A stretch of DNA of 31,268 nucleotides, from assembly GCA_964348615.1 (NCBI GenBank), contig CAYGDE010000004.1, positions 1-31,268 of the forward strand, read 5' to 3'. A program made the translations under genes and the position numbers. Below, piece after piece: positions 16,040 through 22,989 of this stretch. The notes beneath the pieces are model-generated. The model did not search any database. It saw only the letters and a program-made list of their open reading frames with translations, and was not told the DNA's origin. This stretch comes from DATIHT01 sp964348615. GTDB taxonomy: Bacteria > Patescibacteriota > Microgenomatia > Curtissbacterales > GWA2-41-24. Each line of letters opens with the position of its first letter. Positions within the stretch are counted from its first letter, which is position 1.

Positions 16040-17209
16040 TTAAGACCTTTTTGATTCTAGTTGATTGCTAAGCAAAGATAAATATACATCCTCAATTTTG
16101 GTGATGTAAGGCTGAAGTTGTAAATGCCCGATTGTATATTTTCTGGAGTTTTTGCCGAATGTTTTTCGGAGTTTTGAATTCGCGGCTAAGGTTAAAATTT
16201 TTTGGGCTATTACTTTTGGATTTTGCGGCTGGACAAGAAAACCGTTTTGGTTATTTTTGACAATTATTCCGCCGACTGTTGCAACTATCGGTAGGCCGCA
16301 AGCGGCACCTTCTGCCAAAGCAAGCCCGAACGATTCCTTTTTTGAAGTTGAAACTAATATGTCGGTTGCATCGTAGACTTGCGGCATGGAATCGATAAAG
16401 CCTCCAAAGCAGATTTTTTCGATAAGCGTGCTGTGATTTTTAAGAAAGCTGTTGATTTGATTTTGATAATCATAGTTGGTTGAGAAGTTTCCAAATTCAG
16501 ACCCGACGATAAAGAATTTGGCGTTTTTCAATTTCTTTTGAACAATAAGAGCTGCTTTTAAAAAGGTCAAATGGTCCTTGGTGGGATCTAGTCTGCCAAC
16601 TATGGTAACTACAAAATCGTTTGGGCCAAAGTCGAATTTGCGCTTAGCCTGCTTTTTGGCTTCTGTTGTTGCTGGCTTAAATTTTGACGTGTCTACGCCG
16701 AAGTGAACGACGTCTATCTTTTGGGGTTTGATGATAGCCTTTTTTTCTAGTTGGGTTTTAAGTGCAGATGTATTTGTAAGGATTTTGTCGATTAAAAAAT
16801 TGCTGATGAAATCTTGATATATGTAGATAGAGTCCCATGATCCATGAGCAGTGGCGACTATGGGAACCTTTCGCAGTTTGCCGTAGATTCCCGCATATAC
16901 TGCCAGGTTAAGGTGGTTTATATGTATTAGATCCGGCTTGATTTTACCAGCGAGTTTGAAAAATTGAAAAATTGAAGCAGGAGACATCCCGGGTATAAAG
17001 AGTGTTCTTATAAGGTATGGAGAAAGATTGAGGATATAAGTTTGAATTTTGAGTTTTTCGAGTGTTTTTGATAATTGGCCCTTTTTCGTGACTACAACAG
17101 TTGGTTCAAATATTTTTTTGTCGAGTTTTGTAAGGAGCGACAGAAGAATAGTTTCTCCTCCGCCGATTTCTGGATGAAATGTTAGGTAAAGAATTTTAAA
17201 TTTTGTCAC
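16040..17209 (-). CDS. GT4 family glycosyltransferase
   Basis: 389 residues, GT-B fold. N-terminal GGGETILLSLLTKL and later HINHLNLAVYAGI, VATAHGS belong to the acceptor half. The donor half starts near residue 205 with VVTIVGRLDPTKDHLTFLKA, and holds FGGFIDSMPQVYDATDILVSTSKKESFGLALAEGAACGLPIVAT, including the EX7E motif (E..FGLALAE) of GT4 retaining enzymes. A retaining hexosyl transfer to a lipid-linked glycan is likely. It overlaps the preceding GT2 gene by 14 bases and is 25 bases before the ColD-like gene. Confidence 0.88.
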   Translation of the reverse strand: MTKFKILYLTFHPEIGGGETILLSLLTKLDKKIFEPTVVVTKKGQLSKTLEKLKIQTYILNLSPYLIRTLFIPGMSPASIFQFFKLAGKIKPDLIHINHLNLAVYAGIYGKLRKVPIVATAHGSWDSIYIYQDFISNFLIDKILTNTSALKTQLEKKAIIKPQKIDVVHFGVDTSKFKPATTEAKKQAKRKFDFGPNDFVVTIVGRLDPTKDHLTFLKAALIVQKKLKNAKFFIVGSEFGNFSTNYDYQNQINSFLKNHSTLIEKICFGGFIDSMPQVYDATDILVSTSKKESFGLALAEGAACGLPIVATVGGIIVKNNQNGFLVQPQNPKVIAQKILTLAANSKLRKTFGKNSRKYTIGHLQLQPYITKIEDVYLSLLSNQLESKRS

Positions 17210-18053
17210 TTTTTGAGATTAATTTGTAAAACAGCCAGTTAGACCTGAATGTAATCCAAAGGAATAACCACCAAAAGAAGCCAAAATGTTTTCTGTAATA
17301 GTAAAGCATATCCTGAAGTGCGATTTTGAAAATTTGAGATTGCGGCAGCAGTTTAACTGATTGCGATTGTAAATGAATAATTGATATTGTTCCGAGATGG
17401 TAAATTTTTTGGCCGGTTTGTTTTATTCTTACGCATAGATCGTTATCGCCATAATAGAGTGATAAGTTTTCATCAAAATAGCCAATTTTTTCAAGGACAG
17501 ATTTTCTTATAAGCATAAAAGATCCTGGAATCACGTCAACTTCTTTGGTTGTATTTCTTTTCCAGGAATCATAACGATATCTTTTAAGTATTTTGTTTTG
17601 TCGGAAGGGTTTTGTAAGCATGTTTGATTCTAAAAATTCTATTTGCGGGGTAGGGAATCGGCTGCAAGTTTTATCAACTTGGCCATTTTTGTTTATTTCC
17701 CGACAACTGGCAGCCCCAACTTTAGGATGTTTTTGCATAAAAACGAAGGTATCCCTAAGTGAATTTTTGGGGATTTGTGTATCCGAGTTTAGGATAAGGC
17801 AGTAAGTGCCGGTACTTTTTGTCAGTGCCAAGTTATAAGCTTTTGAAAAGTAGAGATTTTTTTTGCTGATTGTGATTTTTACTTTTGGAAATGTTGTTTT
17901 GACCATTTCGACAGAATTATCGACAGATCCGTTATCAACCACTAAAACTTCAAAATTTAAACCTGATGTATTTTTAAAAATTGAGCGCAAACATTTTTGC
18001 AGAAGTTGTTTTGTATTGTAGTTTGCAATACAAATTGAAAGGTCTTTTTTCAT
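17196..18053 (-). CDS. GT2 family glycosyltransferase (rhamnosyltransferase-like)
   Basis: 285 residues. LSICIANYNTKQLLQKCL at the start, VVDNGSVDNS near 40, LILNSDTQIP near 87 (the DxD position reads NSD), VIPGSFMLIRKSVLEKIGYFDENLSLYYGDNDLCVRIKQTG at about 175-215 are the ordered motifs of GT-A family 2, closest in pattern to WbbL-type rhamnosyltransferases. The C-terminal part YYYRKHFGFFWWLFLWITFRS is hydrophobic and may touch the membrane. The ATG overlaps the methyltransferase TGA (ATGA). The sugar is unproven. Confidence 0.88.
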   Translation of the reverse strand: MKKDLSICIANYNTKQLLQKCLRSIFKNTSGLNFEVLVVDNGSVDNSVEMVKTTFPKVKITISKKNLYFSKAYNLALTKSTGTYCLILNSDTQIPKNSLRDTFVFMQKHPKVGAASCREINKNGQVDKTCSRFPTPQIEFLESNMLTKPFRQNKILKRYRYDSWKRNTTKEVDVIPGSFMLIRKSVLEKIGYFDENLSLYYGDNDLCVRIKQTGQKIYHLGTISIIHLQSQSVKLLPQSQIFKIALQDMLYYYRKHFGFFWWLFLWITFRSNWLFYKLISKSDKI

Positions 18054-18712
18054 TTAGGACTGCCTATTATTAGGATTTGATATGCAAACAGATTCGAAAA
18101 ATTTCTGTAAATAAAACTTTCTAAAATAGTGCCGAAATAAGGAATTAAATTTGCGGTCCTGTGAAGCAGTGGGGTTTTGGGAAATTCAAATTCCACCCTT
18201 ACGATTTTTAAGCCGCATTCGTCTTTCAAAAATTCCAGTGCTGTTTTTGTAGTAAAAAAACGCAAGTGGGTTTTGTCTAGTATCCCGGAGTCGGTATAGT
18301 TAAAATTCCCTCTTAAGAGATTTATCCTTATTTGCCAAAAAGCAATATTCGGCAGGGTAATTAGCAGAAAGCCGTCATTTTTAAGTGATTTCGACAACTT
18401 TTTGACAACAACAGTAGGTCTTTTTAAGTGTTCAAGGATTGCCGAGGCAAATATAACATCGAATTTTGGTTCTTTGGCTATTTTATCTAGTGTGGTTTTT
18501 GCGTCTATGTCGCCGAATATCACTTTATCTAGTTTGGTTTTGGCTATTTTAACTAGACGCTTGTTGTTTTCAACTCCGACTACTTGGCAGCCATGGGTTT
18601 TTTTAAGAATTTGTCCGAGGGTTCCATCGGCACAGCCCAGATCCAAAATTCTTGAATTTTTGGGAATTAGGTTTGTTGAGATTTGATTTATGTTTTTAAA
18701 ATTGTTTTTGAT
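18050..18712 (-). CDS. SAM-dependent methyltransferase, start codon unusual
   Basis: Class I methyltransferase: motif I is ILDLGCADGTLG, then VVGVENNKRLVKIA (the acidic ribose-binding residue), FDVIFASAILEHLKRP and LLITLPNIAFWQIRINLLRG, matching the Methyltransf_11/23 group found in O-antigen loci; LDKTHLRFFT is also typical. A TTG at 18646 would begin inside motif I (LDLGC) and cut its first strand. Upstream the same frame is open to 18721 and reads KNNFKNINQISTNLIPKNSRI, which is clearly methyltransferase N-terminus, but it has no ATG, GTG or TTG. The best start is ATC at 18712, six bases after a TAAAAT; the first in-frame ATG (18730) is followed at once by TAA. First gene of the eight-gene operon. 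Substrate unknown. Confidence 0.75.
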   Translation of the reverse strand: MKNNFKNINQISTNLIPKNSRILDLGCADGTLGQILKKTHGCQVVGVENNKRLVKIAKTKLDKVIFGDIDAKTTLDKIAKEPKFDVIFASAILEHLKRPTVVVKKLSKSLKNDGFLLITLPNIAFWQIRINLLRGNFNYTDSGILDKTHLRFFTTKTALEFLKDECGLKIVRVEFEFPKTPLLHRTANLIPYFGTILESFIYRNFSNLFAYQILIIGSPK

Positions 18713-18718
18713 TGTCGT

Positions 18719-18724
18719 ATTTTA
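18719..18724 (-). promoter_or_regulatory. Candidate -10 box for the eight-gene leftward operon
   Basis: TAAAAT on the minus strand, six bases before the ATC at 18712. The sequence 17 bases further up is GTGAAG, a poor -35. If real, transcripts would begin at or just before the methyltransferase start, without a leader. Confidence 0.3.
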
Positions 18725-18738
18725 ACTCATCCTAGCGA

Positions 18739-18767
18739 TTGCTTCACGAGATAAGATAACCTAGAAT
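18739..18767 (+). promoter_or_regulatory. Candidate promoter for the rightward operon, leaderless
   Basis: TTGCTT (18739-18744) and TAGAAT (18762-18767) are separated by 17 bases. Transcription would begin around 18774-18777, where the ATG of the next gene lies, so the message would have almost no leader. No Shine-Dalgarno sequence is seen. Confidence 0.45.
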
Positions 18768-18776
18768 TTGGTAGTT

Positions 18777-19988
18777 ATGAATTTGAACATTTTTATCCTC
18801 GAATCTGCCTTGCTTTTTATCTTTGTTGTTCATGCTTTCAGGACATTTCAGATAACTAATTTATTTGCAATTTTGTTGACTGCCCTTTTGCTTTTAGGTT
18901 TTTTTGCCAGTTCTATATTTCCCCGTAAAATGCCCAATTTTGGCAAAATCCGTCTTTTTTTATTAATATCCATTCTTCTTACTGTTTATAGTTTTTTATT
19001 AATTCAAGAAGTAGATAGCAGGGTTAATGCCCAAAATAGCAAGAATGTGCACGACGGGGTAATTATTACAGAGTTTTCTTACCGCTTTTTAATTTCCGGT
19101 TTAAACCCTTATTCACTAGATTTTGGTAATGTTTTAAATCACGAAAAATATGATGGTGATGTTCCTTTGCGCGCGACTGTTAATTACCCATACTCGCCAA
19201 TGATGTTTCTTGTCGGCGTGCCTATTTATTTAATCACAGATAATTTTTTTAACACTATCGACATGCGAATTACACTTGTTATTTTTCTTTTCTTGACAGC
19301 TTTTTTGGGTGCTTTAATGGTTCGGGAAAAAATACTTTTTTTGATAATTTTTCTTTTGAATCCGCTATTTATCCCTTTATTGTTTTATGGGGCAAACGAT
19401 ATTGTAATACTTTTTTTTCTCTTCCTCTCGCTGTATTTTCTCTATCTTAGGCGAGAATTATGGGCAACAGTTATGTTGGGTTTGGCAACTGGGACTAAGC
19501 TCTTGATTTTGCCTTTGGCCCCCTTATATTTTTTGTATCTTTTTATGTCTTTTAAAAAGAAGAAAACAGAAAAATTTATTTTTAACATAGCGATTTTTAT
19601 TTTTGTGAATTTGGTAATCTACTTACCATTTCTAATCTGGAATCCCCGTGATCTTATAGGTGATTTGTTATCTCCTTGGATTGGAAATAGTGTTTATGCT
19701 CACCCTATTGCAGGTTTTTTGGGGGTAGGGCAGATACTTAGCAAATTGGGGCTGGTTTCTGCAGACTCATCTTTCCCTTTCTTTATTTTCGCTATACCGT
19801 TTGAACTGTGTTTTTTGGCCCTGGCATTTAAGGTATTTAAAGAATCAAAACATATTTTGACCCTTTCTGTTTTTATGGCAGCTAATCTTATTTTGCTTCT
19901 TTCATTTTCAAGACTTTTACAAACATATTATCTTGCATTTGTTTTTCAGATCTTATTATTTGCAAGTTTTGTAAACCCTTTTTTTTAA
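18777..19988 (+). CDS. GT-C-like membrane glycosyltransferase (GT87/DUF2029-like)
   Basis: 403 residues from the ATG at 18777 (a TTG three codons earlier lies on the candidate -10 and is less likely). About ten hydrophobic segments. The first long loop reads HDGVIITEFSYRFLISGLNPYSLDFG, then NYPYSPMMFLVGVPIYLI, and later FYGANDIVILFFLFLSLYF, the pattern 'hDg....e.....L..G.NPY' and 'NYP..p' seen in GT87/DUF2029 and GT39-like mannosyltransferases, whose acidic residues in the first loop bind the lipid-phosphate sugar. LATGTKLLILPLAPLYFL is also family-typical. It heads the rightward membrane-protein operon. Sugar and acceptor unknown. Confidence 0.8.
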   Translation: MNLNIFILESALLFIFVVHAFRTFQITNLFAILLTALLLLGFFASSIFPRKMPNFGKIRLFLLISILLTVYSFLLIQEVDSRVNAQNSKNVHDGVIITEFSYRFLISGLNPYSLDFGNVLNHEKYDGDVPLRATVNYPYSPMMFLVGVPIYLITDNFFNTIDMRITLVIFLFLTAFLGALMVREKILFLIIFLLNPLFIPLLFYGANDIVILFFLFLSLYFLYLRRELWATVMLGLATGTKLLILPLAPLYFLYLFMSFKKKKTEKFIFNIAIFIFVNLVIYLPFLIWNPRDLIGDLLSPWIGNSVYAHPIAGFLGVGQILSKLGLVSADSSFPFFIFAIPFELCFLALAFKVFKESKHILTLSVFMAANLILLLSFSRLLQTYYLAFVFQILLFASFVNPFF

Positions 19989-19998
19989 ATTTTTCTGA

Positions 19999-20007
19999 TG
20001 GTATTAT
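19999..20007 (+). promoter_or_regulatory. Extended -10 element (TGgTATTAT)
   Basis: TG at 19999-20000 one base before TATTAT at 20002-20007 is an extended -10 promoter. The ATG of the next gene at 20015 begins seven bases later, so the transcript would be leaderless. No -35 is needed for this type. Confidence 0.5.
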
Positions 20008-20014
20008 CAATTGA

Positions 20015-22951
20015 ATGAAACTGTCGGTTATTTTTGCAAGGTTCTTATCCGCATCGAGCCATTTAATATTTTTTTCAATAATTTTTTACGTTTTGAGGCC
20101 AGTTTTTGCGTGGTATTTGGAAAAAGTGCCTATTTTAGGGGTAGATTTTTTCAACTCGGTCACATATACGACTTATTTGGCTAATAATTTCACTTGGCCA
20201 TTTAGAGCCTACAAAGATATTTGGTTTTCAGGGTATCCGATATTTCGTGATTTTATTTCGCTGCAGTATTTTCCAATGATTGCATTTTCTAATTATTTTG
20301 GCACTATACGGGGGATTCAAATTTATACAATGGTGTCGCTTTTTCTGTTGATTGCTTGCTGTTATTTGCTTTATTTTTCACTTTCAAAATCGAGAGTACT
20401 TTCATTGGTCTTGGCAATTTTTGTAATTTACAGCGCCAATATTTACGGTTCTGCGATTTGGGGCGGCTCGCTGCCATATTTTACAACCCAGTTTTTCGTG
20501 CCTTTAGTTTTGATGTTGCTGGTTAAATTTACCTGGACTAAAAATAACAAGTGGTTTTTGGCTGCGATTTTAGTGTGCGGTTTAGGATTTTTAGCACACC
20601 CGTTGCCTTTATATGCTTTTGGATTGCCCGCAGCTGTACTTTTAATTTTCTTTTCAGAATTTGGCCAAGAGAGTCCACTTTTGAAAAAGGTTTTTGACGG
20701 TATTAAAAAAGCGAGCATTTTTGTTTTTGGAAGTTTAGCAGTTGCATTGCCCGAATCGTACAGTTATGTATCACATTTGTTTATAGGAGTCCTAACGGGT
20801 GGCCCGTCTGCTCTTATAGGTACTTTTATATCTTCTTCTCCGGCGTCTGGTTCGGAAGGGGGAGCAGGTGGGGTTGAAGCTCAGGCAGTTTCCGATACTG
20901 TTTTGTTTTACCAGAACCTTTCGAAGCTTGTTTATATAGATACCTCTGTTTGGATTTTTTTGTTTCTGGCAGCTGGGGCAATTCTGTTTGTTATTGCGCT
21001 TCTTTTTCGTAAGCAAAAAAGGCAAATAATAATTCGGGTTTTACCATTTGCGTTGGCTACTTTGTATGTGGGGCTTCATCCTATTTTGAATGCGTACGGA
21101 TATAACTTTATAGCCCAAGGTTGGTATAGGGCCTTTTGGGTTTTTCCAGTAATTGCAGCTGCTTTGGGGGCTTGTCTGTGGGGAGAGTTTTTTGAATTTG
21201 TGAGGGAAAAATTTAAAGTTGAGAAGTTTTTTCTTAATTTAATCATTTCCAATGTGCCATTTGTAATTTTGTCTGGCATTTTCTTGTTAATAGGATATCT
21301 GATGTTTGCGACCAAGACATCGGGGTTTTTGGAAATTCTGGATACAAAAAGCGAATATTCATCTGCCCATCCACAGGCTTTAAGTATTAGGACAACTGAT
21401 GTTGAGAGAGAAGAATTGAAAAAGGTGCTTCTGCCTACATTTATAGATGGGAATGATAAAAACAAACGTTTGTACGAGGCTGATGCGTTGGTTAACATTT
21501 GGTGGAATAGCATTTACAAAATGCCTTTGGTTCGTGGTTATATCGATCCACCAATTGCAACTTCGCAAAGAGGTGGAATTTTTTGGCTTGATATTGCAAT
21601 TGCTAATGACAGTTTGGTTCGCGATTTTAAAATTCCCGAGGATATGGCACTTCAAAATGCTTTATTTTTGATGGATTGGTACGCAGTCCACTATTTTGAG
21701 GGTGGAAGACTGGCAATATCGACAAGCGCTCCGCCTTCTTCTTATCTTTTGAAAAACGGGGTTTTTGATGCTGAAGAACAAGTTGAGGCGCATGGAGCGG
21801 TTATTAAATGGCAGACAAGTTCGGGTAAGCCGGAGTTGATGATGGAATTGCCCCAATACCTTAAGTATTACAAAGTTAAGAACGAATTAACGTCTCCTGT
21901 AATTTATCCAACAAATGCTCCAACGATTTTAGTCATTTCCGACTTTGGCGGATACGAGGACTTTTTAAGAGGGATTGCGGCTAACAATTATAATTCACAG
22001 TATGTTATTCCTGTTGCAGGTGGTGTGAATATTGATGAGTTTAGTGGCAGTGATTTGAAAAACTTTTCTTCTGTTTATTTGCACAACTACAAATACAAAA
22101 ATAAAAACAAGGCTTTTAACATGCTTTACAAATATGTAGAGGGTGGGGGGAAAGTATTTGTGGATACTGGGGCCCTTAGCCCTGATTCTGAAGCTGATGA
22201 TTTGCCGGAGCTTTTTCCTTTTGACAGTTTGGTTCGCGATGGATTGGGTCGCGAATGGGATTTGGATGCAAATAATTCTGATGCACTTTTGAAGGATGTT
22301 AATATTGCGGGATTTGGACCGCTTATTTTTAACGATGGTGAATGGAAACTTTCTTACAGCGAAGAGCCTGAACGTTCGGGTGCAACTGTAGTCTTGAGAC
22401 ATAAAGGCAAGCCGGTTTTAGTTCGGCAAAAGATTGGTACAGGAGAAATAATTTGGAGCGGTATGAATTTGATTTACCACATGAACCAATACAAAAGCCC
22501 AGACGAGTTTAAGATGTTTACAAACATAGTTTTGGAAATGACAGCACTTTCTAAAGTTCCGATTGTGGAATCCAGTGCTATGTGGGCCAGTCCACAAAAA
22601 GTTACTTTAGATTCAAAAGCGGGTGCAAAAGGTGTTCTTTTTAAAGAAGAAGGGTACAAAGGCTGGAGTGCAAAAGCAAACGGAAGTGGCGTTAAAGTTT
22701 ACAAAGCAGGGCCAACGTACCCCGGTTTTATGTATGCGGTTGTAAATTCTTCACAGCCGTTCAAATTAGAGTTTAAATATTCAGGTGAGATAACCGCATA
22801 TTTGATCTGGGCCGTTAGTATTATTCTCGCTTTGATTTTGACAGACAAAATATTTTTCAATGGATTTTTAATTGGAAAGAGATTTAAGTTTTTCTCAAAA
22901 GGTGCATCGAGGCAAGTTGCTGGTTGGTGGGAGAAAGAGGATGAAGGGTAG
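20015..22951 (+). CDS. Giant PTPS-related-like membrane protein with exoplasmic alpha/beta domain (paralogue A)
   Basis: 978 residues. The first ~435 are a polytopic membrane part: WYLEKVPILGVDFFNSVTY (acidic loop after helix 1), SGYPIFRDFISLQYFP, AIWGGSLPYFTTQFFVP, LAHPLPLYAFG, GWYRAFWVFPV. A Ser/Gly-rich loop (residues ~272-287) interrupts it. The exoplasmic part begins with EREELKK near 463 and WWNSIYKMPLVRGYI; at about 632-735 TNAPTILVISD, SSVYLHNYKYK and GGGKVFVDTG form an alpha/beta domain resembling class-I glutamine-amidotransferase-like or beta-galactosidase-trimerisation folds; IGTGEIIWSGMN follows near 806, then GVLFKEEGYKGWSAK (872) and a last helix at about 925-945. Cytosolic tail WWEKEDEG. 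The next gene and the one at 27683 are paralogues. Glycan-assembly role is inferred; no function is known to me. Confidence 0.8.
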   Translation: MKLSVIFARFLSASSHLIFFSIIFYVLRPVFAWYLEKVPILGVDFFNSVTYTTYLANNFTWPFRAYKDIWFSGYPIFRDFISLQYFPMIAFSNYFGTIRGIQIYTMVSLFLLIACCYLLYFSLSKSRVLSLVLAIFVIYSANIYGSAIWGGSLPYFTTQFFVPLVLMLLVKFTWTKNNKWFLAAILVCGLGFLAHPLPLYAFGLPAAVLLIFFSEFGQESPLLKKVFDGIKKASIFVFGSLAVALPESYSYVSHLFIGVLTGGPSALIGTFISSSPASGSEGGAGGVEAQAVSDTVLFYQNLSKLVYIDTSVWIFLFLAAGAILFVIALLFRKQKRQIIIRVLPFALATLYVGLHPILNAYGYNFIAQGWYRAFWVFPVIAAALGACLWGEFFEFVREKFKVEKFFLNLIISNVPFVILSGIFLLIGYLMFATKTSGFLEILDTKSEYSSAHPQALSIRTTDVEREELKKVLLPTFIDGNDKNKRLYEADALVNIWWNSIYKMPLVRGYIDPPIATSQRGGIFWLDIAIANDSLVRDFKIPEDMALQNALFLMDWYAVHYFEGGRLAISTSAPPSSYLLKNGVFDAEEQVEAHGAVIKWQTSSGKPELMMELPQYLKYYKVKNELTSPVIYPTNAPTILVISDFGGYEDFLRGIAANNYNSQYVIPVAGGVNIDEFSGSDLKNFSSVYLHNYKYKNKNKAFNMLYKYVEGGGKVFVDTGALSPDSEADDLPELFPFDSLVRDGLGREWDLDANNSDALLKDVNIAGFGPLIFNDGEWKLSYSEEPERSGATVVLRHKGKPVLVRQKIGTGEIIWSGMNLIYHMNQYKSPDEFKMFTNIVLEMTALSKVPIVESSAMWASPQKVTLDSKAGAKGVLFKEEGYKGWSAKANGSGVKVYKAGPTYPGFMYAVVNSSQPFKLEFKYSGEITAYLIWAVSIILALILTDKIFFNGFLIGKRFKFFSKGASRQVAGWWEKEDEG

Positions 22952-22966
22952 TAGGTAGTGGGTAGT
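22946..22966. repeat. Three tandem heptamers (GGGTAGT type) between paralogues
   Basis: GGGTAGT, AGGTAGT and GGGTAGT run directly on from the stop codon region of the first giant gene, followed by AATAAGT. After the second giant gene the corresponding spacer has GTAATAAG without the extra heptamers, as if the units had expanded here. Confidence 0.7.
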
Positions 22967-22989
22967 AATAAGTTGAAAGTTTAGAAATT

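Noticed and set aside
10682..18712. Recent horizontal transfer of the sugar operon
   Set aside because: By eye the base composition and codon use do not differ from the flanks, and no mobile element, tRNA or direct repeats border it.
18728..18730. ATG as the start of the methyltransferase
   Set aside because: It is in frame, but the third codon is TAA. TAA is a stop in this organism.
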